Shown here one piece after another: positions 50,384-60,657 of a stretch of 64,000 nt of DNA. The stretch comes from Alphaproteobacteria bacterium. Its GTDB lineage: Bacteria; Pseudomonadota; Alphaproteobacteria; Sphingomonadales; Sphingomonadaceae. The DNA lies in NCBI GenBank assembly GCA_030424845.1, contig JAUHWC010000001.1:434001-498000 (forward strand), in the 5' to 3' direction. Position 1 is the first letter of the stretch; each line of letters opens with the position of its first letter. The notes beneath the pieces are model-generated. The model did no database searches. It was not told the origin of the DNA and worked only from the letters and a program-made list of their open reading frames with translations. Made by a program: the position numbers and the translations under genes.

Positions 50384-51870
50384 GCCAGCTTCCACTCCCA
50401 GCCCAGCGGATCGCCATCCATCACATCCACGCCTTTGGCCATCAGTTCATCGCGCAGCGCGTCGGACGTGGCGAAATCCTTTTCGGCACGTGCAGCCTTG
50501 CGGCGCTCCAACGCGTCCTCAATCTCCGCCTCGGTAATCGCGGTGTCTTTGGGGGCGATGCGCAAGTCCTTGCGATCCAGCGTCATGACGCCAAGCCCCA
50601 GCACCGCGTCCATCGCCGCGAGCGCCTGCAGCTTGTGGACCGGATCGGCCTTCTTCATGCCCAGCAATTCCTCGAACACGGTCAGCGCCTGCGGGGAATT
50701 GAGGTCATCGGACATCGCCTCGTCAAAGCGGTGCAGCAACGGCAGCAGCGCGCCGCCGATTTCGTCCTGCGCCTGTTCAAGCGTCCAGCCGCCTTCAGGC
50801 TCGGCTGGCAAATCCTCGACACGGGCCTTGGCCTTTTCCATGCCGATCAGGATACGCTTGAGGCGGGTGAGTGCCGCTTCCAGCCCTTCCCAGCTGAATT
50901 CCAGTTCGCTGCGATAATGCGCCTGCAAGCACATCATGCGGTAAGCGAGCGGCGCGTAGCCCTTGTCGATCAGCAATTGCAGGCGCAGGAACTCGCCCGA
51001 GGACTTGCTCATCTTGCCGCTGCGTTCGACGAGGAAGTTGTTGTGCATCCACACCCGCGCGCCGGAATTTGCCGCGTCCGACAAGCCGCCACAGCCGCAG
51101 AACGCCTGGTTCTGCGCAATCTCGTTCGGGTGGTGAATTTCGCGGTGGTCGATGCCGCCGGTATGAATATCGAAGGGAAAGCCCAGCAGCTTGCCGCTCA
51201 TAACCGAACATTCAAGATGCCAGCCGGGAGCGCCCTTGCCCCAAGGGCTGTCCCATTCCATCTGCCGCTTTTCGCCCGGCGGGGTTTTGCGCCAGATGGC
51301 GAAATCCGCCGCATTGCGCTTGCCCTCGACCGCGTCGATCCGGCCCTCACCCTCTTCGGTAACAGCGCGGGCAAGACGCCCGTAATCCTCAACCGAAGCG
51401 ACATCGAAATAGAGGCCAGACTCCAGCTCGTAGCAATGCTTGTCCGCAATGGATTTCGCGAACTCCAGCATCTCGTCGATATAGTCCGTGGCGATGGACC
51501 AGTGCGCCGGCTGGCGGATGTTGAGCGCCTTCACATCCGCCCAATACGCCTCGGTATAATGCTTCGCGATGTCCCAGATGGACTGCGCCTTTTCGGCCGC
51601 CATCTTCTCCATCTTGTCCTCGCCCTGATCGGCATCGTCCGTCAGGTGGCCCACATCGGTGATGTTGATCACATGGGTGAGCTTGTAGCCCTTCCAGCTC
51701 AGCGTGCGGCCCAATAGATCTGCAAACACATAAGCGCGCATGTTGCCGATATGCGGATAGTTATAGACCGTGGGTCCGCAGGTATAAACGCGCGCCTCAT
51801 GGGCGTGGACGGACTGGAAGGCCTCCGGCTGGCGGGTCAGCGAATTGAAGAGCTTGAGCGGCTTGGTCAT
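50380..51870 (-). CDS. cysS: cysteinyl-tRNA synthetase
   Basis: VYTCGPTVYNYPHIGNMRAYVFADLL, GWHLECSVM, KMSKSSGEFLRL. Confidence 0.98.
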   Translation of the reverse strand: MTKPLKLFNSLTRQPEAFQSVHAHEARVYTCGPTVYNYPHIGNMRAYVFADLLGRTLSWKGYKLTHVINITDVGHLTDDADQGEDKMEKMAAEKAQSIWDIAKHYTEAYWADVKALNIRQPAHWSIATDYIDEMLEFAKSIADKHCYELESGLYFDVASVEDYGRLARAVTEEGEGRIDAVEGKRNAADFAIWRKTPPGEKRQMEWDSPWGKGAPGWHLECSVMSGKLLGFPFDIHTGGIDHREIHHPNEIAQNQAFCGCGGLSDAANSGARVWMHNNFLVERSGKMSKSSGEFLRLQLLIDKGYAPLAYRMMCLQAHYRSELEFSWEGLEAALTRLKRILIGMEKAKARVEDLPAEPEGGWTLEQAQDEIGGALLPLLHRFDEAMSDDLNSPQALTVFEELLGMKKADPVHKLQALAAMDAVLGLGVMTLDRKDLRIAPKDTAITEAEIEDALERRKAARAEKDFATSDALRDELMAKGVDVMDGDPLGWEWKLA

Positions 51871-52053
51871 GGCGGCAGGCTCTAGGTCGCATTTCCGGCT
51901 TCGACAAGCCGGGGGCGATGGAACACATGGAACACTGTTCTGGAGCGAAAAAACTGACGGGGCGCAAATGGCGGTTTTGCGCGTGGTTGGAGGGGAGAAC
52001 AGCAGGTCATGGCAGGCGTGTGGACCTGCCCGATGCCGGTAGGAAAGCAGCCG

Positions 52054-52557
52054 TCAGAACTGCGCCATCTGCACGCCAACAAGATCCCAGCCGATCCCGT
52101 CACGCTCAAACACCATCACCGGACCGGATGATCCGTCTTCCCATGTGGACACACCGCGGAACCGGTTCAGGCTATCGCGTTCCACATCCCATTTCAGTTC
52201 CTGCCCGCGGAACCTGTCCGGCACAAAAGGCAGCGCGATGCCGCCCACGGTCACCACATTGGCAATCCCGCGCGGGGTCAGCGCATTTTCCACGGCACTT
52301 TCAGCAATCTCGCCCGCAATACCGCCGCCGATCTGCTCCAGCACACCGCCATCCTGCGTGCGCTCGGCAATTTCTGCGGTGATCTGGCTGCTCGCTTCTG
52401 CCTGCAAGCGATCGAAATCGATCCGCTCGTCCAGCGCGGCAAGATCACCCGCCTGCGCAGCATCGACAATCCCCTTCATCGCGAGCCACGGCGAAGCGAA
52501 AAACCAGCCGCCGGTGACCGCAGCGACGAACAGGATCAGGAGCACGAGCTTCTTCAT
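52054..52557 (-). CDS. DUF2939-like hypothetical protein
   Basis: FFASPWLAMKGIVDAAQAGDLAALDERIDFDRLQ. Confidence 0.8.
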   Translation of the reverse strand: MKKLVLLILFVAAVTGGWFFASPWLAMKGIVDAAQAGDLAALDERIDFDRLQAEASSQITAEIAERTQDGGVLEQIGGGIAGEIAESAVENALTPRGIANVVTVGGIALPFVPDRFRGQELKWDVERDSLNRFRGVSTWEDGSSGPVMVFERDGIGWDLVGVQMAQF

Positions 52558-54377
52558 CAATCCACCTCGAACAGATCCGCCAGCTGCTCGATAATCGTGC
52601 CGCCGAGTTGTTCGGCGTCCATGATAGTCACGGCGCGCTTGTAATAGCGGGTCACGTCATGGCCGATGCCGATGGCGACGAGCTGGACCGGGCTTTGTTT
52701 CTCAATCCATTCGATCACCTTCCTCAGGTGCGTTTCGAGATAGCCGGCATTGTTCACGCTGAGCGTTGAATCGTCGACCGGCGCGCCATCCGAAATCACC
52801 ATCATGATGCGGCGATCTTCAGGGCGTGCCAGCAAGCGGTCATGCGCCCAGAGCAGCGCCTCACCGTCGATGTTCTCCTTCAGCAGCCCTTCGCGCATCA
52901 TCAGGCCGAGGTTGCGGCGCGCGCGGCGCATCGGCTCGTCGGCCTTCTTGTAGATGATGTGGCGCAAGTCGTTGAGGCGGCCGGGGTTCTGCGGCTTGCC
53001 GTCTGCCAGCCAGCGCTCGCGGCTTTGCCCGCCCTTCCACGCGCGGGTGGTGAAGCCGAGGATTTCCACCTTCACCCCGCAACGTTCCAGCGTGCGGGCA
53101 AGGATATCCGCGCTGATCGCGGCGATGGAGATCGGACGCCCCCGCATGGAGCCGGAATTGTCGATCAGCAGGGTGACGACGGTATCCTTGAACTCCTGGT
53201 CCTGCTCCACCTTGTAGGATAGCGAATGGCCGGGGCTGACGACCACGCGGGCCAGCCGCGCAGCATCGAGCAGGCCTTCTTCCTGGTCGAAATCCCAGCT
53301 GCGGTTCTGCTGTGCCATAAGGCGGCGCTGCAAGCGGTTGGCGAGGCGCGTGACGACACCCGCGAGGCCTGCCAGCTGGCTGTCCAGATAGGCGCGCAGC
53401 CGGTCCAGCTCCTCGTAATCGCACAAGTCCTGCGCTTCGACCACTTCGTCAAAAGCGGTGGTGAAGACCTTGTAATCGAAGGATTCGGGCAGGTCCGTCC
53501 ACGGGCGATTGGGGCGCACGGGCATCATGCCCTCTTCCCCGTCCTCGCCGGGCTCGCCCTCGGTCATCTCCGTTTCTTGTTCGACTTCCTGCGTCTCTTC
53601 GGATTCGCCCTCGCCCTCGGACTGTTCGCCGGGGACCTGCTGCTGCTGGCTGTCCGCATCGAGCTGGTCGTCATCGCCGTCCTGCTCGTTCTCGTCGGCA
53701 CCGTCATCATCGATGCCTTCATCGTCCTCGCCATCCTCGTCCACCTCTTCCTGGCGGACGAGTTCGAGGTGACGCAGCATGTCCATCGCCTGCGACTGGA
53801 AGGCCTTCTGGTCATCGATGGAAAGCGCCAGCCGCTCGAAATCCTCGTGCACGGCTTCCTCGATCCACTCGCGCACCATGTCGACGCCGGCTTCCGCATT
53901 GGCGGGGATCGGCTGGCCGGTCAGCTTTTCGCGCAGCAGCAGGGCCAGCGCGGTCTGGATCGGCACATCATCGCGCGTGCTGGCCCGGGTGATCGGGTCC
54001 GCCGCCAGCCGCATCGCCTGCGCAGAACCCAGGTTGCGGCGCATGCCGGTGTAATTGTTGGAGCCGAGCGCCTCGTACCGCACCTGCTCGACCGCGTCAT
54101 AGCAAGCGCGGGCCTCGGGCTCGACAGGTGCATTGCGGTTATGGAGGGCGGCGTTGTGGTGCCGCATCTTGAGCGCGAAACTGTCCGCAAAACCGCGCGC
54201 CTGCATCGCCTGGTCCGGTGGCAGGTTGCGGCCCGGCATGGGCACGCGGAGCGCCTTGCCCTGCACGTTCGGGGTCTCGGCAGTCCACGAAACCTCGGCC
54301 TCCGGTTCCTTGCCGATGGCACGGGCAGCGCCGGTCAGCGCCAGTTTGAAGCGATCAAGTGGGGATTCGTTGGCCAC
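52557..54377 (-). CDS. cobT: cobaltochelatase subunit CobT
   Basis: Acidic central region plus [62 protein letters not shown]. Confidence 0.95.
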   Translation of the reverse strand: MANESPLDRFKLALTGAARAIGKEPEAEVSWTAETPNVQGKALRVPMPGRNLPPDQAMQARGFADSFALKMRHHNAALHNRNAPVEPEARACYDAVEQVRYEALGSNNYTGMRRNLGSAQAMRLAADPITRASTRDDVPIQTALALLLREKLTGQPIPANAEAGVDMVREWIEEAVHEDFERLALSIDDQKAFQSQAMDMLRHLELVRQEEVDEDGEDDEGIDDDGADENEQDGDDDQLDADSQQQQVPGEQSEGEGESEETQEVEQETEMTEGEPGEDGEEGMMPVRPNRPWTDLPESFDYKVFTTAFDEVVEAQDLCDYEELDRLRAYLDSQLAGLAGVVTRLANRLQRRLMAQQNRSWDFDQEEGLLDAARLARVVVSPGHSLSYKVEQDQEFKDTVVTLLIDNSGSMRGRPISIAAISADILARTLERCGVKVEILGFTTRAWKGGQSRERWLADGKPQNPGRLNDLRHIIYKKADEPMRRARRNLGLMMREGLLKENIDGEALLWAHDRLLARPEDRRIMMVISDGAPVDDSTLSVNNAGYLETHLRKVIEWIEKQSPVQLVAIGIGHDVTRYYKRAVTIMDAEQLGGTIIEQLADLFEVD

Positions 54378-54429
54378 GGTGTCGCTATAGGTCGCACAAC
54401 GCGGCTGGGAAACCCCGCCCTTTCAGCCG

Positions 54430-55122
54430 TTACAGGTAGCTTGCGCCGCCGAACACGCCGATCAGCAGCGGATCATTGGTGGATTGCGGATTGGCCCGGA
54501 TCGCGGCTTCCTCCACCCCGATTTCCTGCCAGATGACGTTATTCACGCGCGTGGACAGCGTGCTGCTGACCCTGGCGACGTCCACCCCGGTCAGTTCGTT
54601 CAGGATCTGCGCCACCAGCGGTTCCTGCGCCACGCGCATGGCATCGCCCACTTCGGGCACCATCGCTTCCACCAGGGCATTGCCCATTTCGCCGCGCAGG
54701 AAGCCGGTGGCCGCAGTCGGCCCGCCGTTGACCAGCGCCACGGCATTCTCGATGCCGATCACACGCACGGCATCCGCCACCAGCGGTGCCGCCCTTCGCG
54801 AGCCGCGTTCGGCAATATCGATGAAGGCCCGGTCCAGCCGGCTCTTCAACAGGCTGGAGGTGAGGATGGAGGCAAGCACGCCGCCTCTGCTGCCGAAGAT
54901 ATTGTCGAGGCCGAGCAGTTCCACGCCCTCGTCCCAATAGCCGCCATCGGCCGTCAGGCGGGCAAAGGCGCGGCTGGAGGAAAGGAACAGCAAATGGCGG
55001 ATCGCATCGACCAGGCTGAAACCGCCAAAGCTGGAACAACCCGGCAAGGCCAGCGCGCTCGCGCCCAGCATTCCTGCCAGCACCCCGCGGCGGCTGGCGG
55101 CAGTCTTTTCAATCATTGTCAT
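54430..55122 (-). CDS. DUF4197-like protein
   Basis: LVDAIRHLLFLSSSRAFARLTADGGYWDEGVELLGL.. APLVADAVRVIGIENAVALVNGGPTAATGFLR. Confidence 0.8.
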   Translation of the reverse strand: MTMIEKTAASRRGVLAGMLGASALALPGCSSFGGFSLVDAIRHLLFLSSSRAFARLTADGGYWDEGVELLGLDNIFGSRGGVLASILTSSLLKSRLDRAFIDIAERGSRRAAPLVADAVRVIGIENAVALVNGGPTAATGFLRGEMGNALVEAMVPEVGDAMRVAQEPLVAQILNELTGVDVARVSSTLSTRVNNVIWQEIGVEEAAIRANPQSTNDPLLIGVFGGASYL

Positions 55123-55180
55123 CGCATATCTCCTCTCCGGCGCTTGCGGGCCTTGCCCTTCATTCCCCATATCGGGGCTG

Positions 55181-57358
55181 ATGAAACGCGCCCGCCTCCT
55201 TGTCTTCAACGCCGCCCTCAGAACGCTAGATTACCGCGTTCCGGACGGTATGGAAGTGCAACAAGGCAGCGTGGTGGTCGCACCGCTGGGTCCACGTCAA
55301 GTCATTGGTATAGTGTGGGATCCTGAACGGTTGCCGACTGACGAGGTGCCGGAGAGCAAGCTGCGCCCGCTGATCGGCGTGCTGCCGGTGCCGCCGCTGA
55401 AACCGGAACTGATGCGGCTGATAGAATGGACGGCCGATTATTATTGCGCCAGCATGGTCTCGGTCGCCCGCATGGTGCTGTCCAGCGGCGGGGCGCTGAA
55501 GGGCCCCGCCACCATGACCGAATATCGCCTGTCCGGCGGCATGCCCGAGCGCATGACCCCTCAGCGCGAAGCCGCGATCGAGGCGCTGGATGGCGAACAG
55601 GCGACCATCCGCGAACTGGCGGGCATCGCGGGCGTTTCCGAAGGCGTGCTGCGCGGGCTGGTGAACCAGGGCGTGCTGGAGCCGGTGGAGGTCGATTGCG
55701 ACCGCCCCTACCCCCGCGCCAGGGCCGATTTCGACCAACCCGAACTGAGCAGGGAGCAGCGCGAAGTGGCAGACCGGCTGGTGGAGGCCGTGAAAGCCCA
55801 CGGCTTTGCCCCCTTCCTGCTCGACGGGGTGACCGGATCAGGCAAGACCGAAACCTATTTCGAGGCCATCGCCGCAGCTATTGCCGAAGACCGGCAAGTG
55901 CTCGTCCTGCTGCCGGAAATCGCGCTGACAGAGGCCTTCCTCAAGCGTTTCGAGACGCGCTTCGGCACGCCGCCGGTCCTGTGGCACTCATCGCTCAAGG
56001 CCACCGAGCGTCGCCGTGCATGGCGCGCCATCGCCAGCGGCCCGAAAGACGGTGGGGCGCAGGTGGTTGTCGGCGCGCGCTCCGCCTTGTTTCTGCCCTA
56101 TGACCGGCTCGGCCTGATCGTCGTCGATGAAGCGCACGAGATCAGCTTCAAGCAGGATGATGGCGTGCGCTACAACGCCCGCGATATTGCCGTGATGCGC
56201 GCCAGGTTCGAGAAGTTCCCCGTCGTCCTTGCCAGCGCCACGCCTGCGCTGGAAAGCCTGACCATGGCGGACCAGGGCGTATACGAGAAGCTGGTGCTTC
56301 CCAGCCGCTTCGGCGGTGCGCAACTGCCCGATATCTCCACCGTGGACCTCACGAAAGAAGTGCCGCCGCGCCAGCACTGGATCGCGCCGCCCCTGGTGGC
56401 GGCATTGAAGGACCGGCTGGAAAAGGGCGAGCAGTCGCTGCTGTTCCTCAATCGCCGAGGCTATGCCCCGCTGACCTTGTGTCGCAATTGCGGTCACCGG
56501 TTCAAATGCCCCAATTGCAGCGCATGGCTGGTGGAACACCGCTTGTCGCAGCGGCTCGCCTGCCACCATTGCGGGCTGGAAACATCCCCGCCCGATGCCT
56601 GCCCGGAATGCGGCGAGGCCGATTGCCTCGTTGCCTGCGGACCCGGGGTGGAGCGCATTGCGGACGAGGTGGCCCAGATCCTGCCCGAAGCGCGCGTGGC
56701 CATCGCCACGTCCGACACGCTCAATTCGCCCGAGAAAGCCGCCGAGTTCATCGCCATGGCCGAAGCAGGCGCGATTGACGTGATCGTGGGCACGCAGCTC
56801 GTCACCAAGGGCTTCCACTTCCCCGAACTGACGCTGGTCGGCGTGATCGACGCGGACCTTGGCCTTGAAGGCGGGGACTTGCGCGCTGCCGAGCGCACGT
56901 ACCAGCAGGTGGCGCAAGTGGCGGGCCGCGCCGGTCGCGGCGCCAAGCCCGGCGAAGTGCTGATCCAGACGCGCCACCCGCAAGCGCCGGTGATCGCCGC
57001 GCTCGCCAATGGTGATCGCGATGCCTTCTATGAAGCCGAGACCGCAGCGCGCCGCGATGCCGGAGCCCCGCCCTTTGGCCGCTGGGCCGCGATCATCATC
57101 TCCAGCGAAGATGACCGCGAAGCACGCGAGGCTGCCAACCGCATCGGCGCTGCCCGCCCCAACCTCGACGATGTGATGATCCTTGGTCCGGCCTCTGCCC
57201 CCATGGCGCTGCTGCGGGGCCGCTATCGCTATCGCCTGCTGATCAACGCCAGGCGCAGCGCCAATGTGCAGGACGTGATCCGCCAGTGGCTCGGCGCGCT
57301 GGATTTCCCGCCCGGCGTGCGCGTCAGCGTGGACATTGATCCATATAGTTTCGTGTGA
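55181..57358 (+). CDS. priA: primosomal protein N' (replication restart helicase PriA)
   Basis: LLDGVTGSGKTETYFEAI, VVDEAHEISFKQDDGVRYNARDIAVMRA, zinc-binding CRNCGHRFKCPNCSAWL..CHHCG..CPECG. Confidence 0.98.
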   Translation: MKRARLLVFNAALRTLDYRVPDGMEVQQGSVVVAPLGPRQVIGIVWDPERLPTDEVPESKLRPLIGVLPVPPLKPELMRLIEWTADYYCASMVSVARMVLSSGGALKGPATMTEYRLSGGMPERMTPQREAAIEALDGEQATIRELAGIAGVSEGVLRGLVNQGVLEPVEVDCDRPYPRARADFDQPELSREQREVADRLVEAVKAHGFAPFLLDGVTGSGKTETYFEAIAAAIAEDRQVLVLLPEIALTEAFLKRFETRFGTPPVLWHSSLKATERRRAWRAIASGPKDGGAQVVVGARSALFLPYDRLGLIVVDEAHEISFKQDDGVRYNARDIAVMRARFEKFPVVLASATPALESLTMADQGVYEKLVLPSRFGGAQLPDISTVDLTKEVPPRQHWIAPPLVAALKDRLEKGEQSLLFLNRRGYAPLTLCRNCGHRFKCPNCSAWLVEHRLSQRLACHHCGLETSPPDACPECGEADCLVACGPGVERIADEVAQILPEARVAIATSDTLNSPEKAAEFIAMAEAGAIDVIVGTQLVTKGFHFPELTLVGVIDADLGLEGGDLRAAERTYQQVAQVAGRAGRGAKPGEVLIQTRHPQAPVIAALANGDRDAFYEAETAARRDAGAPPFGRWAAIIISSEDDREAREAANRIGAARPNLDDVMILGPASAPMALLRGRYRYRLLINARRSANVQDVIRQWLGALDFPPGVRVSVDIDPYSFV

Positions 57359-57385
57359 CGCCTGCCCGCTAAGCAGCGGACAACC

Positions 57386-58942
57386 ATGGCCAGACCTGTC
57401 CTCGTACCCATCCTCGGCGACCAGCTGACCCGCACCCTCGCCAGCCTGCGCGGTCAGGCCAAGGAGGATACGGTCATCCTCATGATGGAGGTGTGGGACG
57501 AGGCGACATATGTGCGCCACCACAAGCAGAAGATCGCGCTGGTCTTTTCCGCCATGCGCCACTTTGCAGCAGAATTGCGCGATGCCGGGTGGCAGGTCGA
57601 CTACGTCAGGCTCGACGAACCGGACAATTCGGGCAGTTTCACCGGCGAAGTCGCCCGCGCCATCGAGCGGCACGATCCGCGCGAAATCCGCGTGGTCGAG
57701 GCGGGCGAATTTCGCGTGGCGCAGGCCATCGGGGAATGGCCGGACAAGTTTGCCTGCCCGGTCGAAGTGCTGCCCGATGACCGCTTCATCGCCAGCATTG
57801 CCGAATTTCGCGACTGGGCCAGGGACCGCAAGGCGCTGCGCATGGAGCATTTTTATCGCGAGATGCGTCGCAAGACGGGCCTCCTGATGGACGACGATGA
57901 ACCCGAAGGCGGCAAGTGGAACTACGACCACGACAACCGCGAACCGCCCGGGAAGGGATTGTTTGCCCCGTCACGCCCGCTGTTCGCGCCTGACGAGATC
58001 ACCTGCGAAGTGATCGGATTGGTGCAGGATCGTTTCGGTGACCATTTCGGCAATCTTGCAAGCTTCCACTGGCCGGTCACCCGCGATCAGGCGGAAGAGG
58101 CCGCGGATGCCTTCTTCTCCGAGCGGCTGCCCGATTTCGGCAAGTACCAGGACGCGATGGTATGCGGCGAGGACGACCTGTTCCACTCCATGCTCTCGAC
58201 CAGCATCAACCTCGGCCTGCTCGATCCGCTCGATCTGTGCCGGCGTGCCGAAGAGGAATACCGCAAGGGCAAGGCTCCTCTGAACAGCGTGGAAGGTTTC
58301 ATCCGCCAGATCATCGGCTGGCGCGAATATGTCCGCGGCTTCTACTGGCATTTCATGCCGGGGCTGGAGGAAGCGAACGAACTGAATGCCACGCGTGACC
58401 TGCCCGAATTCTACTGGACCGGTGAAACCGACATGCGCTGCCTTGCCGATTGCGTGCGTTCGACGCGGGACAACGCCCATGCCCACCACATCCAGCGGCT
58501 GATGGTGCTGGGCAATTTCGCGCTGGTCGCGGGGATCGCGCCGCGCCAGGTGCAGGACTGGTTCCTGGTGGTCTATGCCGATGCCTATGATTGGGTCGAA
58601 CTGCCAAATGTTGCCGCGATGGCGCTCTATGCCGATGGCGGAAGGCTCGCCTCCAAGCCCTATGCGGCGAGCGGCAACTACATCAACAAGATGTCCGACT
58701 ATTGCGGCCAGTGCCGCTATTCCCCATCCCGCAAGACCGGCGAAGATGCCTGCCCCTTCAACCCGCTCTACTGGCATTTCATGCACCGCAATCGCGATCG
58801 GCTGGAGGCCAATCACCGTATCGGCAGGATCTACTCGACATGGGACCGGATGGACGAACACAAACGGGCCGAATATCTCGACAGCGCGGAAAAATTCCTT
58901 TCTTCTCTGGAGCCTGCAAACAAGCGTTGGGCGCGCAAATGA
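57386..58942 (+). CDS. cryptochrome/photolyase family protein (FeS-BCP / PhrB-like)
   Basis: VLVPILGDQLT N-terminus; GWREYVRGFYWHFMP, NAHAHHIQRLMVLGNFALVAGI, cysteine motif CGQCRYSPSRKTGEDACPFNPLYW. Confidence 0.92.
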   Translation: MARPVLVPILGDQLTRTLASLRGQAKEDTVILMMEVWDEATYVRHHKQKIALVFSAMRHFAAELRDAGWQVDYVRLDEPDNSGSFTGEVARAIERHDPREIRVVEAGEFRVAQAIGEWPDKFACPVEVLPDDRFIASIAEFRDWARDRKALRMEHFYREMRRKTGLLMDDDEPEGGKWNYDHDNREPPGKGLFAPSRPLFAPDEITCEVIGLVQDRFGDHFGNLASFHWPVTRDQAEEAADAFFSERLPDFGKYQDAMVCGEDDLFHSMLSTSINLGLLDPLDLCRRAEEEYRKGKAPLNSVEGFIRQIIGWREYVRGFYWHFMPGLEEANELNATRDLPEFYWTGETDMRCLADCVRSTRDNAHAHHIQRLMVLGNFALVAGIAPRQVQDWFLVVYADAYDWVELPNVAAMALYADGGRLASKPYAASGNYINKMSDYCGQCRYSPSRKTGEDACPFNPLYWHFMHRNRDRLEANHRIGRIYSTWDRMDEHKRAEYLDSAEKFLSSLEPANKRWARK

Positions 58943-58962
58943 GTAATTTCCTTTGAAATTAC
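58943..58962. promoter_or_regulatory. perfect AT-rich palindrome downstream of photolyase / upstream of next gene
   Basis: GTAATTTC-CTTT-GAAATTAC, nested in an outer GAGTAA(58941-58946)..TTACTC(58971-58976) pair. Confidence 0.5.
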
Positions 58963-59031
58963 CTGTTCAGTTACTCATGACTATGGCTAACATCGCCAAT
59001 CCGAATCGCATCGAACCGGGGACTCTTATTC

Positions 59032-60633
59032 ATGCGTAGACTGCTTGCGGCTGTTGCCGTGTCGTGCCTTGCCGCACTTGGCCTTGCCTCGCCGGCCGCC
59101 GCTCGTGACTGGTACGTGGCCGAAACCAACAACTTCATCGTCAAGTCCGAGGATGATGAGGAAGGCACCCGCCAGTTCGCCATCGAACTGGAACGCTTCG
59201 ACATGGCCCTTCGCACCCTGCAGAACCTGCCGATCGGCGAAGACCAGCCCACCCGCGCCACCAAGCTGACCGTTTACCGCTTCGGGGACGTCAGCGACAT
59301 CGGCCGCATGGCGGGGGCCAACGGCGTGGCCGGCTTCTATATCCCCCGTGCCGGCGATTCCGTCGCCTTCACTCCTGCGCGCGAACAGCGTCGCCGGTCG
59401 ATGTCCGTAACCAACCCCGAGCGCCGTCGTCGGGAACTGCAGCGGCTCGATGCCGTCAGCGTGTTGCAGCACGAATATGTCCACTATTTCATGATGCAGC
59501 ATTTCCCGGCTGCCTATCCGGCCTGGTATGTCGAAGGCTATGCCGAGCTTCTCGCCACGATCCGTTTCAACGAAGACGGTTCTTTCCACGTGGGCGATCC
59601 GCCGCAGTATCGTGCCTACCAGATCTTCCAGATGCGCCAGTTCCCGCTGGAGGACATGCTGGATGCCGAACACAAGCTGGGCGCGCGCGAGGCCTACCAG
59701 TTCTACGGCACCGGCTGGCTGCTGGCGCATTACCTCAACTTCAACCGTTACGAGGAACTAAACGAGTACCTCACCGCCATCGGCCAGGGCGAGGACAGCC
59801 TGGAAGCCGCGCGGCGGATTTTCGGCGACCTCGATGCAATCGACCGCGAACTGCTCAGCTATCGCAGCGGCAACTTCCCCGGCTACAGCGTCCGGCCCGA
59901 AGGCTATGTCGAACCGACCGTCTCCCTGCGCGCCATGACCGACATCGAAGAGGCGCTGATCCAGGAGGAAATGCGCTTGCGTCGCGGGGTGGACAAGGAT
60001 GAAGCGGCAAGCATCGCATCCAAGATCCGCAGCACCATGGGCAGCTCTTCAAGCGACCTTTATGCACTGAACCTGCTGACCCGCGCGGAATACAATGCCG
60101 AGAATTACGAGGCCGCAGAAGCGGCCGCCCGGCGCGTGCTGGAGATCGATCAGGATTCCTTCGAAGGCAATCTCATGATGAGCTTTGTCGCCATCGAGCG
60201 GATCGAGGATGATCCCAACTGGGCCGAAACGGCGCGCGAGTATGCGCTCAAGGCGGCTTCGCTCGACCTCGATGATCCGCGCGCGCGCGTCGCCTATTAC
60301 TACTCCTTTCTCAAAGAGCGGCAGGAGCCGACGGAGAACGCGATCATCGCGCTCGAGGGCGCTTACGATCACGCCGGCTCCGATCCCGCCTACCGCATTT
60401 TCCTGGCGCGCCAGCTGATCGCCGAGAATTCGCTGGATACGGCAGAAACCGTCCTGCTCCCCATCGCGTTCCGCGGCCACAACCAGGGCGATGACGAGGA
60501 GGATGCAGACGAGGAAGACAACAACGATCCGCCTTCGCTCGACGATATCCTCGATGCCATCAAGGCGGATGATCGCGACCTTGCCCTGTCCCAGATGGAC
60601 GAGCTGATCCATTGGGAACCGGAAGAAGAGTAA
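59032..60633 (+). CDS. exported TPR protein with gluzincin-like HExxH (DUF1570-like)
   Basis: Signal peptide; VLQHEYVHYFMMQHFPAAYPAWYVEGYAELLA; C-terminal helical repeats. Confidence 0.75.
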   Translation: MRRLLAAVAVSCLAALGLASPAAARDWYVAETNNFIVKSEDDEEGTRQFAIELERFDMALRTLQNLPIGEDQPTRATKLTVYRFGDVSDIGRMAGANGVAGFYIPRAGDSVAFTPAREQRRRSMSVTNPERRRRELQRLDAVSVLQHEYVHYFMMQHFPAAYPAWYVEGYAELLATIRFNEDGSFHVGDPPQYRAYQIFQMRQFPLEDMLDAEHKLGAREAYQFYGTGWLLAHYLNFNRYEELNEYLTAIGQGEDSLEAARRIFGDLDAIDRELLSYRSGNFPGYSVRPEGYVEPTVSLRAMTDIEEALIQEEMRLRRGVDKDEAASIASKIRSTMGSSSSDLYALNLLTRAEYNAENYEAAEAAARRVLEIDQDSFEGNLMMSFVAIERIEDDPNWAETAREYALKAASLDLDDPRARVAYYYSFLKERQEPTENAIIALEGAYDHAGSDPAYRIFLARQLIAENSLDTAETVLLPIAFRGHNQGDDEEDADEEDNNDPPSLDDILDAIKADDRDLALSQMDELIHWEPEEE

Positions 60634-60657
60634 CCTTCCACCGATTGCGCGGCGGGA

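Noticed and set aside
51918-52382. 154-aa plus-strand ORF starting MEHMEHCSGAKK
   Set aside because: Start codons come from the ATGGAACAC repeat; most of the ORF is antisense to the DUF2939-like gene and composition is not protein-like
55988-57931. 647-aa minus-strand ORF
   Set aside because: Antisense to priA and the photolyase; no recognisable motifs
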